A stretch of 8,098 nt of DNA from Cyanobacteriota bacterium (GCA_947463165.1 CANHSW010000087.1:1-8098), one strand, 5' to 3'. Counted from the stretch's first letter, positions 1-6,099 are shown. The notes: generated by a model from the letters alone, not told the origin. Translations and numbers: made by a program.

Positions 1-452
1 AAGGAGGAACCAGTGCCGCTGATCCAACTTTCACCGCTGTTTATGGAGTATTGCCAGCTGGCACCTGCTTCCAGACCGGTTACATTAATAGTGCCATCAG
101 TAGTAATTCCATCGGTAGCGCTAACGCCGGTGTCGTTGGCCAGGGCCAGGCTGGGGGTGGCCGCTGTGCTGTCGATGATGGTGATGGCCCCTAACTCGCC
201 AATGGCGCTGGTGTTGCCGGCGATATCGCTCTGGCGCACAAGAATTATGCCGGCGGCATAGCTGCCACTGGCGAGCGCAAAGGAGGAACCAGTGCCGCTG
301 ATCCAGCTTTCACCGCTGTTTATGGAGTATTCCCAGCTGGCACCTGCTTCCAGACCGGTTACATTGATAGTACCGTCATTAGTAATTCCATCGGTAGTGC
401 TAACGCCGGTGTCGTTGGCCAGGGCCAGACTGGGGGCATCTGCAGCTGTGCT
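1..452 (-). repeat. Tandem 279-bp (93-residue) Ig-like repeats inside the adhesin gene
   Basis: A first copy spans about 174-452 and a second, cut by the window edge, spans 1-173. The stretch starting at position 1 matches the stretch starting at 280, an offset of 279 bases or exactly 93 codons, with only about eight differences over the first ~155 bases. The copies differ by one residue at their amino-terminal joint (STAADAP versus STAATP). The high DNA identity suggests recent duplication or gene conversion. More copies are likely to the left. Confidence 0.9.
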
Positions 453-1163
453 GTCGATGGTGAAGGATTGCACATTGGTATACACGCTGCTGTAGTCGGC
501 GACAAAGCCGCTAATTTGGACAGATGCCCTACCATAAGTGGCATCATCAGAACCCTGCCTGAAGCCGAAAACATCCCCCGCGTTAAGCGAGACTGTCTCC
601 GAACCGGACTGAAGCAAATCGCTACTATCTATTGTAAGCTGATAAAAAATACCATTAATTAAATAGCCAAATGGATCCCAGGATGACTGGAAATCATCGG
701 TTGAATAGTTCCAGTCAAAAGTAGCCGTCCAAGCCACTGGGGATGAAATAACTACATCTGTTCTGTAGCCTCCCTCCGGTGGGCTAGAGTTTTCTCCCAT
801 ATCATCCGCCCCAATTAAGGTAATTGACAATGGAGATTGACTGATATCAATGGAGCCATTTCCATCAATTGTTGCGATCCAATTACCAGGGCCAAGTTCG
901 CCCTCAAACCCATACCCAGATACATAGGTCACAAGGGCGCGTACCTGGTACACACCATCCGCCAGATTAGACTGGCTAGCGGTAGTAGTAATCCAAGAAT
1001 TACCGGCATCTGTGCTGTACTGATAAGCAACGCTGTCGCCTGCTCCTAGGCCGGCTACCGCCAGGGAGAAGTTGACATCGTTGGTGATGCGATCAAGGGC
1101 GGACGAACCGCTATCATCTAAATCTGAACCAAATGTTAAGACGGGATTGGGATTGATCGACAT
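1..1163 (-). CDS. Large repeat-containing adhesin-like protein, N-terminal part (partial, runs off left edge)
   Basis: Reading the minus strand from the ATG at 1163 gives 387 codons with no stop up to the window edge. Residues 1-105 form an Ig-like beta module (MSINPNPVLTFGSDLDDSG..., YQYSTDAGNSW). Residues 128-222 form a second module with the motifs DPFGY (163-167), AGDVFGFRQ and YGRA (210-213), a pattern I associate from memory with secreted bacterial beta-sandwich domains. From residue 238 come Ig-like repeats of 93 residues (SLALANDTGVS, DGIT, INVTGLEAGASW, YSINSGESW, VRQSDIAGNTS), resembling the Big_13-type repeats of large adhesins. There is no N-terminal signal peptide, which fits type I secretion through a C-terminal signal, but that end lies outside the window. 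ATG 1163 is the only ordinary start after the in-frame TAG at 1254-1256, although no good Shine-Dalgarno precedes it. Codons are less GC-rich than in the neighbouring housekeeping genes. An adhesion or cell-surface role is inference; the coding call is firm. Confidence 0.85.
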   Translation of the reverse strand, partial: MSINPNPVLTFGSDLDDSGSSALDRITNDVNFSLAVAGLGAGDSVAYQYSTDAGNSWITTTASQSNLADGVYQVRALVTYVSGYGFEGELGPGNWIATIDGNGSIDISQSPLSITLIGADDMGENSSPPEGGYRTDVVISSPVAWTATFDWNYSTDDFQSSWDPFGYLINGIFYQLTIDSSDLLQSGSETVSLNAGDVFGFRQGSDDATYGRASVQISGFVADYSSVYTNVQSFTIDSTAADAPSLALANDTGVSTTDGITNDGTINVTGLEAGASWEYSINSGESWISGTGSSFALASGSYAAGIILVRQSDIAGNTSAIGELGAITIIDSTAATPSLALANDTGVSATDGITTDGTINVTGLEAGASWQYSINSGESWISGTGSS

Positions 1164-1196
1164 GGCTTTAAAGTTTGAAGTGGGAGAACAGGAGCG

Positions 1197-1228
1197 AAAA
1201 GTTAACTGCTGGACTGCCTTTAACTTTT
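1197..1228. promoter_or_regulatory. Perfect 9-bp inverted repeat upstream of the adhesin gene
   Basis: AAAAGTTAA at 1197-1205 is the exact reverse complement of TTAACTTTT at 1220-1228, with a 14-base spacer. The nearer arm ends 33 bases before the adhesin ATG. On the minus strand a weak promoter can be proposed just upstream (TTGGCC at 1246-1251, TAAAAA at 1225-1230, spacing 15), which would put the repeat over the transcription start. It could be an operator for a dimeric regulator or an AT-rich leader stem-loop. The symmetry is seen; the function is inferred. Confidence 0.4.
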
Positions 1229-1309
1229 TAGAACCGCTTGGCTGAGGCCAAGGCTATAAAAGGCCTAGCCATGGGCGATGTCTGCCACCAATGTGGCTGA
1301 TGCGTTAGC

Positions 1310-1399
1310 TTAGGCCAGATCTGTCTTGGAATTGTTGCGCCCTTGGCCTAGGCGTGCCAGGTACAGCACAATGCGCTTATGCGGCTGAACTAGCGCAGA
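1310..1399 (-). pseudogene. Possible relic of a transposase N-terminus (IS1634-like)
   Basis: The minus strand from 1399 reads SALVQPHKRIVLYLARLGQ and continues to a TAA at 1310-1312. This resembles the segment 'LVE..R..G..RQR.VLYLG.L' found near the N-terminus of some IS4/IS1634-type transposases. In another minus-strand frame just upstream (about 1453-1476) is DSFVRLDQ, which also suits such an N-terminus, so a frameshift would be needed to join the two. No catalytic DDE region or terminal inverted repeats were found. The match is from memory and short, and could be chance. Confidence 0.2.
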
Positions 1400-1832
1400 C
1401 CAACCTGAGGTCCCCTTGCTTGAGCCGCTGGGAAAAACCCTGGTTTTGACTGGTCCAGCCTGACAAAGCTATCCAGGTGGGTCGCATTGAGCGAGTATTA
1501 GCTTAAACTCATTGCTATCCAATGCTGCTACTATAGATAATTTGGATTGATTGAGTGCTGCCCATAAGCAGTGGAAAAATTTGCCCTGCAGTAGCCTGGA
1601 AAAGCGCTGGCGGCCGCAGTATTTGTACCAAGGCGATGAGCTGCACCGGTGGCTTTCCAATAATAAAATCCATGCTTATGCTTCAGGCGCTTTTCTTATG
1701 TATCCCTGGATACATACCGAGCCACTTAAGCCATAAGGAAACTCGATAAATTGCCCGTTCCGCCTGGGCAGCAAACAGACAAGCCAAGGCACCGCAAGGG
1801 ATCTTGCAAGATGAGAGCGGAGAAATAATTAT

Positions 1833-1855
1833 TGTGATTATTCACATCACTGTGA
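1833..1855. repeat. Alternating TGTGA/TCACA inverted repeats
   Basis: TGTGA (1833-1837), TCACA (1842-1846) and TGTGA (1851-1855) follow each other with 4-base spacers (TTAT and TCAC), so two overlapping palindromes share the middle arm. The half-sites match those of CRP-family regulators, but the family's usual spacing is six bases, so a CRP site is not supported. It sits in an AT-rich patch not directly upstream of any recognised gene. Confidence 0.3.
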
Positions 1856-1889
1856 CCGAAGAGAGACAAACCCAACGGCCCGCAGCTTT

Positions 1890-1940
1890 GGATCGCTGAC
1901 AGCTGTGGTTTGCTGATCACAGGCTCGCTGACAACTGTGG
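1890..1940. repeat. Imperfect 19-bp direct repeat downstream of thrC
   Basis: The 19 bases at 1890-1908 (GGATCGCTGACAGCTGTGG) recur at 1922-1940 with two differences, an offset of 32 bases. They lie 28-78 bases beyond the thrC stop, beside a short hairpin at 1937-1953. No function is recognised. Confidence 0.55.
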
Positions 1941-1953
1941 CGGCGCCAGCCAC
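1937..1953 (-). terminator. Weak hairpin after thrC, possible transcript end
   Basis: GTGGC and GCCAC pair around a 7-base loop that itself contains GGCGCC, 14 bases after the thrC stop codon. No run of T follows on the minus strand, so it is not a standard intrinsic terminator. It may only protect the 3' end of the operon transcript. Confidence 0.25.
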
Positions 1954-1967
1954 TGCAGGCAAAAGCG

Positions 1968-3080
1968 TTAAAAGCCCATCACCGCCGCCACGGCATCCGT
2001 GTCGGCCTCCAGGCCTGTGTGGAACTTGGAGTCGTTGTGTTCGATGGCGGTGGCGGGATCCTTGAGGCCGTTGCCGGTGAGCACGCAGACCACGGTGGCG
2101 CCGGCTGGCACTTCGTCGCGGCGCTTGAGCAGACCCGCCACGGAAGCGGCACTGGCTGGCTCACAGAACACTCCCTCCTGGCTGCCCAGCAACTTGTAGG
2201 CATCGATGATCTCGGCATCGGTGACGGCCATGAATCCGCCATTGCTCTCCCGCTCAACCTTTAGCGCGTTATCACGATTTACAGGATTACCTATGCGAAT
2301 TGCCGTGGCAATCGTATCTGGTTGTTCCACCGTGTGTCCCAGCACCAGAGGGGCGGATCCAGCGGCCTGGAAGCCCATCATCCGAGGCAGCTTGCGGCAA
2401 TGACCGGCCTGGCGATATTCGTTGAAACCCATCCAATAGGCAGTAATATTACCGGCATTACCAACGGGGATACATAGCCAATCGGGGGCATCTGACAGGG
2501 CATCCACCACTTCAAATGCCGCCGTTTTTTGCCCCTGAAGCCGATAAGGATTAACCGAATTAACCAGGGTAATCGGATAGCGGTCAGCCACATCGCGCAC
2601 AATGGCTAGAGCTCTATCAAAGTTTCCCTTGATAGCGATTACTTCAGCCCCGTAAAGCAGGGCCTGGGCGAGCTTACCCTGGGCCACATAGCCATCCGGA
2701 ATCAACACAAAGGCGCGCATGCCGCCCCGGCGAGCATAGGCAGCGGCCGCGGCGGAGGTGTTGCCGGTGCTAGCGCAGATCACCGCCTCTGATCCGGCCT
2801 CCTTGGCCTTGCTGATCGCCATGGTCATGCCCCGGTCCTTGAACGATCCGGTGGGATTGAGACCGTCGTATTTCAGATACACCCGCACCCCCTTGCCGAT
2901 CCGCTCGGAGATCACCGGCGCTGGAATCAAGGGCGTGGCGCCCTCCCGCAGGCTGATCACCGGGGTTCTTTCACTCACCGGCAACCAGCGCCGGTAGGCC
3001 TCAATCAGGCCTGGCCAGTCCTGCATGGTGGCCCGAGCGCCGCCCAGACCCAGTTGCCGCAGGGTTTGGATCAGGGGCAC
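1968..3080 (-). CDS. thrC: Threonine synthase
   Basis: Threonine synthase is a cytosolic PLP-dependent enzyme that converts O-phospho-L-homoserine to L-threonine and phosphate, the last step of threonine biosynthesis. The protein has the full fold-type II signature: SFKDRG with the PLP-binding Lys81, the substrate loop ASTGNTSAA (104-112), the PLP-phosphate loop VGNAGN (207-212), and near the end EPASAASVAGLL and LTGNGLKDP. Length (370 residues) is normal, and no key motif is missing. The frame opens with GTG at 3080, but the ATG at 3026 (residue 19, MQDWPGLIEAYRRW) matches where I expect many cyanobacterial homologues to begin; neither has a clear Shine-Dalgarno. It is the last gene of a likely minus-strand operon, 26 bases after the DUF1400 gene. 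Its middle part uses noticeably AT-richer codons than its ends. Confidence 0.96.
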   Translation of the reverse strand: MPLIQTLRQLGLGGARATMQDWPGLIEAYRRWLPVSERTPVISLREGATPLIPAPVISERIGKGVRVYLKYDGLNPTGSFKDRGMTMAISKAKEAGSEAVICASTGNTSAAAAAYARRGGMRAFVLIPDGYVAQGKLAQALLYGAEVIAIKGNFDRALAIVRDVADRYPITLVNSVNPYRLQGQKTAAFEVVDALSDAPDWLCIPVGNAGNITAYWMGFNEYRQAGHCRKLPRMMGFQAAGSAPLVLGHTVEQPDTIATAIRIGNPVNRDNALKVERESNGGFMAVTDAEIIDAYKLLGSQEGVFCEPASAASVAGLLKRRDEVPAGATVVCVLTGNGLKDPATAIEHNDSKFHTGLEADTDAVAAVMGF

Positions 3081-3106
3081 TGGGGGCAGCTCAAACTGAC
3101 TCGAAT

Positions 3107-3691
3107 CTAGGGCTCGCCCCGCAGTCCATTCAGGGGCGCTTCCGAGAAGAAGCGCACCAGATCGGAAATCGAGCTGGTTTTTTCCATCAGGCTGAGCAGG
3201 GCCGGAATGCTCACCTCCATGTTGCGGCTGGGATAGGCCCGCAGGAAGCGCAGCGCCGTGAGCGAGCCATTGCCCTCCACCAGACCGATCACGATCGCTG
3301 AACGCAGGGCCGGCAAGCCCGCACCAGGGGTTTTCAGGGGGAAGACGATCTGAGCCACCCGCTCCAGCACGGCCTCGCCAATGCGGGTGTTGAGCAGCCG
3401 GCTGACCAGGGTTACCGGCAGGCTGATCGACTCGTTGAGCAGCTTGGCCACCTGGGCGGGCGGCTGTTTGCTGAAGCTGAGCAGATCGGCCAGCAGCCCT
3501 TGGGCCTTGCCGGTGCTGGCTAGCAGTTCCAGATCTGCCACCGGAATCGAACGCCGGAAGCCGCCGCTAACGAAAACCAGATTGTCGGCGGCCAGCACCC
3601 CCGTGCTGCTCACCAGTGGCAGAGCTGCCCCTAAACCGATCCCGAGGGCCGCGGCCAGGAGGGAGCGGCGTAGGCGAGAACGGCGAACCAC
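3107..3691 (-). CDS. Stand-alone DUF1400 protein, exported (often named alpha/beta hydrolase)
   Basis: This 194-residue protein has a clear Sec-type signal peptide: an arginine-rich start (VRRSRLRRS), a hydrophobic core (LLAAALGIGLGAALPLV) and a probable cleavage at VLA-AD after residue 34. The mature part matches the DUF1400 pattern found before alpha/beta hydrolase domains in cyanobacteria: 'L.F..GGFRRSIPVADLELLASTG', then 'SLPVTLVSRLLNTRIGEAVLERV', then 'ALRSAIVIGL' and 'LRFLRAYPS'. No GxSxG nucleophile motif or hydrolase core is present, so it is unlikely to be a hydrolase itself. It probably acts in the periplasm or thylakoid lumen; the function is unknown. The start is GTG 3691, 50 bases after the kinase stop, chosen because it places the signal peptide correctly. 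No strong Shine-Dalgarno is visible. It is followed closely by thrC. Confidence 0.85.
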   Translation of the reverse strand: MVRRSRLRRSLLAAALGIGLGAALPLVSSTGVLAADNLVFVSGGFRRSIPVADLELLASTGKAQGLLADLLSFSKQPPAQVAKLLNESISLPVTLVSRLLNTRIGEAVLERVAQIVFPLKTPGAGLPALRSAIVIGLVEGNGSLTALRFLRAYPSRNMEVSIPALLSLMEKTSSISDLVRFFSEAPLNGLRGEP

Positions 3692-3741
3692 GGCAACCCG
3701 GAGTGTCAGCCCGTCACGATAGGCGCCTTGGGCCGCTGCGT

Positions 3742-5835
3742 TCAGGCAGATCTCAGTTGGGGCGCCACCAGCAGGTCCCGCACCAGGTGCACCACGGACC
3801 GCTCCACCAACCCCTTGGCCAGGTCCACCCCCATCCGCCGCAGTTCCGGCTCCTCCAGCAGCCTCGGTAGTCGCCGCAGCAGCAGCTGGGGTTCAAAGCC
3901 AGGCAGGGCCTGCAGGATGCTCACCAGCTGGCCGATGGGCTCTAAATCCAGCAGCGGCTGACCAGTGGCGATGGCAGCCGGTTGGCGCAGGCCTGGCGGT
4001 AGCAGCCGCAGCGGTAGCCGCATGCCGAGCCGCAGGGTCGTCTCCCAGGCCAGGGCATCCAGCCGCTCCAGCAGGGCATCCACCAGCTGTTGGCGCAATA
4101 AACCGCCCTGGGCGGAGAACAGAAAGTCCAACACCTGATCCAGCAAACCGTCTAGATCCAGCTCGGCGCCCTGGGAGGCACTGGCAATTAAATTGTCTAG
4201 TCTTTGCCAGCGGAAGATATCGCCATCGAACAGCATTTCCTTCAAACTATTGCGCAGCTGGGGATCGGGATCCTCCATCAGCCGACGGGCGAAGTAGGGA
4301 TAAGCCGCCCCGAGAATTTTAAAGTCTGAATCCACGCTTAATGCGATGCCTTCAAGGGTAACAAGCGAGCGAATTATTAGGGCGTAATAGGGCGGCACCC
4401 GAAAGGGAAATTTATACATAACTCCCGACAGGTCGTCGGTTACCGCCTTGAAATCCAGGCGGCTGACACCCATCTCCAATGCCTGGCCAAACACCTGTTC
4501 AAAGGCGGGTACTATCGGCTGGAGATTAACATCTTCCGCCAGGAAGCCAAGGGTAACAAAATCATTTGATAGCTTGCCAAAGTTGCGATTAACCAAGTGA
4601 ACTACGGCCTGGATCAGCCCGGTGCGCGATTCGCGGCTGACGCTGCTCATCATGCCGAAATCCAAGTAGGCAAGCCTGCCGTCGGCCAGGGCCAGCAGGT
4701 TGCCAGGATGGGGATCGGCGTGGAAGAAGCCATGTTCCAGCAGCTGTTGCAGGCTGCAGCTCACGCCCACACTCACCAGCTCATTCGGATCTACACCCAG
4801 GGCTCGCACCGCCTCTAGATTTGTAAGCTTTACCCCATCAATCCATTCCATGGTTAGCACCCTTCTGGAGGTGGCATGGTGGTAGATGCGCGGTACAGCT
4901 ATGCGAGGATTTTGGCTGTGCAGCTCGGCAAAGCGCTCGGCATTCATCGCTTCGTTGAAATAGTCCATTTCTTCGAAGACACGCTGACCCAGCTCGTCGA
5001 TCAGAGCTACAAGGTCACTGCGGATAATGCCAATATTTTGGTTCAGCCAAGCTGCAATATTACGCACGATATATAAATCCAATGTGATTTGTTCCCTGAG
5101 ACCAGGTCGCTGCACCTTTACGGCCACTCTCTGGCCTCCCTTGAGTACGCCGCGATGCACCTGGCCCAGGGAGGCCGCCGAGATTGGCTCCCGGTCGAGC
5201 TGCTCATAGATCTCTGCCACCGCTTTGCCCAGGTCTTCCTCGATGCAGGCCATGGCCAGCTCTGGATCAAAACCGGGCAGCTGGTCTTGTAGCTGGGCCA
5301 GTTCCGCCAACAACAGCGGCGGCACGATGTCTGGTCGGGTGGAGAGGGCCTGGCCGGCCTTGATGAAGGCCGGCCCGAGGGAGGCCACCAGATCAGCTGC
5401 CTCCTTGGCGCGGGCGGTCACCTGGCTGGGTTTTTTCAATTGGCCAAACAGCCAATCCATGGCCACCGCCAACAGGTAGAGGCCAATGGGCACCAGGGTT
5501 TGCCACAGGCGGCGGAGTAGTCGCTGCGGATGGCCCGAATAAATGCGCGTGATCGCCGCCGGGTCGTAGCGCAGCAGGCCGGCGGCCTCAAGGAAATCGC
5601 TCAATTCAGCCTGTTGGTTTGGCTCACCAGACAGCCTTGGCTCAGCGGACAGCTGAGGTTCCCCAGACACCATTGGCTCGCTGGGCGGGGCCGCTTCGCT
5701 GGTAGGGGCCATTTCGCTGGTGGGGGCCGCTGGGGCTGGCGTGGGGCTGATGACGGGCAGCTGTTCTCCGAACACCGCCGCTCGCATGGCGGCCGCAGCC
5801 GCTTCCAGGGCTGTGGGCTGGGTCTGCAGCGACAC
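3742..5835 (-). CDS. ABC1-type atypical protein kinase (AarF/UbiB/ABC1K family)
   Basis: The 697-residue protein carries the ABC1K hallmarks in order: the KxGQ motif (FIKAGQ, Lys159-Gln162), the alanine/serine nucleotide loop (ISAASLGQVHRG, 218-229), the beta-3 lysine in VAVK (Lys240), the acidic helix FEEMDYFNEAMNAE (287-300), the catalytic-type HADPHPGN (372-379) and the metal-binding DFG (392-394). Members support ubiquinone/plastoquinone and other prenyl-lipid metabolism, with ATPase or lipid-related activity, often at membranes; the substrate here is unknown. A hydrophobic stretch at about 111-130 may contact the membrane. Residues 27-75 are a Pro/Ala/Ser/Glu-rich linker of hexapeptide repeats. 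The long C-terminal region (about 500-697) is leucine-rich and helical. GTG 5835 is the only usual start before an upstream stop; ATG 5787 is an alternative. It is the first gene of the likely operon with the DUF1400 gene and thrC. Confidence 0.93.
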   Translation of the reverse strand: MSLQTQPTALEAAAAAMRAAVFGEQLPVISPTPAPAAPTSEMAPTSEAAPPSEPMVSGEPQLSAEPRLSGEPNQQAELSDFLEAAGLLRYDPAAITRIYSGHPQRLLRRLWQTLVPIGLYLLAVAMDWLFGQLKKPSQVTARAKEAADLVASLGPAFIKAGQALSTRPDIVPPLLLAELAQLQDQLPGFDPELAMACIEEDLGKAVAEIYEQLDREPISAASLGQVHRGVLKGGQRVAVKVQRPGLREQITLDLYIVRNIAAWLNQNIGIIRSDLVALIDELGQRVFEEMDYFNEAMNAERFAELHSQNPRIAVPRIYHHATSRRVLTMEWIDGVKLTNLEAVRALGVDPNELVSVGVSCSLQQLLEHGFFHADPHPGNLLALADGRLAYLDFGMMSSVSRESRTGLIQAVVHLVNRNFGKLSNDFVTLGFLAEDVNLQPIVPAFEQVFGQALEMGVSRLDFKAVTDDLSGVMYKFPFRVPPYYALIIRSLVTLEGIALSVDSDFKILGAAYPYFARRLMEDPDPQLRNSLKEMLFDGDIFRWQRLDNLIASASQGAELDLDGLLDQVLDFLFSAQGGLLRQQLVDALLERLDALAWETTLRLGMRLPLRLLPPGLRQPAAIATGQPLLDLEPIGQLVSILQALPGFEPQLLLRRLPRLLEEPELRRMGVDLAKGLVERSVVHLVRDLLVAPQLRSA
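5621..5730 (-). repeat. 18-bp repeats coding a hexapeptide-repeat linker in the kinase
   Basis: Three adjacent 18-base units at 5677-5694, 5695-5712 and 5713-5730 (the first two reading ctcgctgggcggggccgc and ttcgctggtaggggccat) code for units of the type AAPTSE, MAPTSE and AAPPSE. Next to them at about 5621-5676 are three further units coding MVSGEP, QLSAEP and RLSGEP. The array covers about residues 36-72, between the N-terminal helix and the kinase domain. It is a flexible linker likely to vary in copy number. Confidence 0.75.
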
Positions 5836-5841
5836 AACGGC

Positions 5842-5859
5842 AAGGGCAGGTATGCCCTT
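5842..5859 (-). promoter_or_regulatory. Perfect 7-bp hairpin just before the kinase start codon
   Basis: AAGGGCA (5842-5848) and TGCCCTT (5853-5859) pair around the 4-base loop GGTA. The stem ends only six bases before the GTG start at 5835, exactly where a ribosome binding site should be, and no Shine-Dalgarno is exposed. It may restrain translation of the kinase. If the true start is ATG 5787, it would simply lie in the leader. Confidence 0.4.
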
Positions 5860-6040
5860 ACTAAACCAAAACCAGCCAAACCAGCGCTGCCCAAGCCAAA
5901 CCCGCCGAACCGCAGCCAGCCCACGCCTCCCCGTTTAGCGGCCCCGCAGGCTTGGTTAGAGCCCCCAAGGCCCCTGCCCCTGGAACCAGCAGGGCCTTGC
6001 CGCTGGGCCCCGCAAACCCTGGCCAGGTATCCGGCAGAAC

Positions 6041-6068
6041 TTGGCAACTCGGCAAAACCAGCTATCGT
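6041..6068 (+). promoter_or_regulatory. recN: Candidate sigma-70-type promoter of recN
   Basis: TTGGCA at 6041-6046 (five of six matches to TTGACA) and TATCGT at 6063-6068 (four of six to TATAAT) are separated by 16 bases. The predicted start near 6075 falls inside the palindrome at 6071-6084 and gives a short leader of about 25 bases containing the Shine-Dalgarno. This is judged by eye and is not proven. Confidence 0.45.
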
Positions 6069-6070
6069 TT

Positions 6071-6084
6071 AGAACATTTGTTCT
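6071..6084 (+). promoter_or_regulatory. LexA/SOS-box-like palindrome upstream of recN
   Basis: AGAACATTTGTTCT has perfect 6-base arms (AGAACA/TGTTCT) around TT. It follows the GAAC-N4-GTTC form of the Gram-positive SOS box and differs at one position from the proposed cyanobacterial LexA consensus RGTACNNNDGTWCB. It lies just after the candidate -10 element and ends 15 bases before the recN start, a good position for repression. recN is a classic SOS gene in several bacteria. LexA control is inferred. Confidence 0.55.
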
Positions 6085-6088
6085 ATCC

Positions 6089-6094
6089 AGGAGG
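6089..6094 (+). promoter_or_regulatory. recN: Strong Shine-Dalgarno fixing the recN start
   Basis: AGGAGG lies five bases before GTG 6100. This choice gives the expected RecN N-terminus (LTGLRLENIALIERL); the overlapping GTG at 6096 is out of frame. It is the clearest ribosome binding site in the window. Confidence 0.8.
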
Positions 6095-6099
6095 GGTGG

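Larger units (their letters stand above)
1164..1967. other. Gene-poor intergenic region between adhesin gene and thrC
   Basis: These ~800 bases lie upstream of the adhesin start and downstream of the thrC stop. The open frames on both strands are short (61-78 codons), start mostly with GTG or TTG, lack ribosome binding sites and resemble nothing I recognise. The region holds an inverted repeat near the adhesin start, several small hairpins (for example CTTGGC/GCCAAG at 1237-1252), a faint transposase-like relic and clustered short repeats near 1833-1953. It may be a decayed insertion site. Confidence 0.6.

Noticed and set aside
13..495. Plus-strand frames at 13-261 and 292-495 with nearly the same protein start
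   Set aside because: They are antisense shadows of the 279-bp repeat; the minus strand has a single long open frame with clear Ig-like protein sequence.
1551..1736. Plus-strand 61-codon frame in the gene-poor gap
   Set aside because: TTG start, no ribosome binding site and no recognisable similarity; upstream in frame there are stops. A decayed gene is possible but unsupported.
1833..1846. CRP/SyCRP1 binding site
   Set aside because: The TGTGA and TCACA half-sites are 4 bases apart, not 6, and no gene start follows.
1726..1962. Minus-strand 78-codon frame directly after thrC
   Set aside because: The translation looks random and runs through the direct repeats and hairpins; no ribosome binding site.
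3107..3691. Catalytic alpha/beta hydrolase
   Set aside because: There is no GxSxG motif and the protein is only about 160 residues after signal peptide removal.
5530..6072. 180-codon plus-strand frame ending just before recN, and a 148-codon minus frame (5601-6047)
   Set aside because: Both overlap the kinase N-terminus in other frames and owe their length to GC-rich, proline- or glycine-coding low-complexity DNA.
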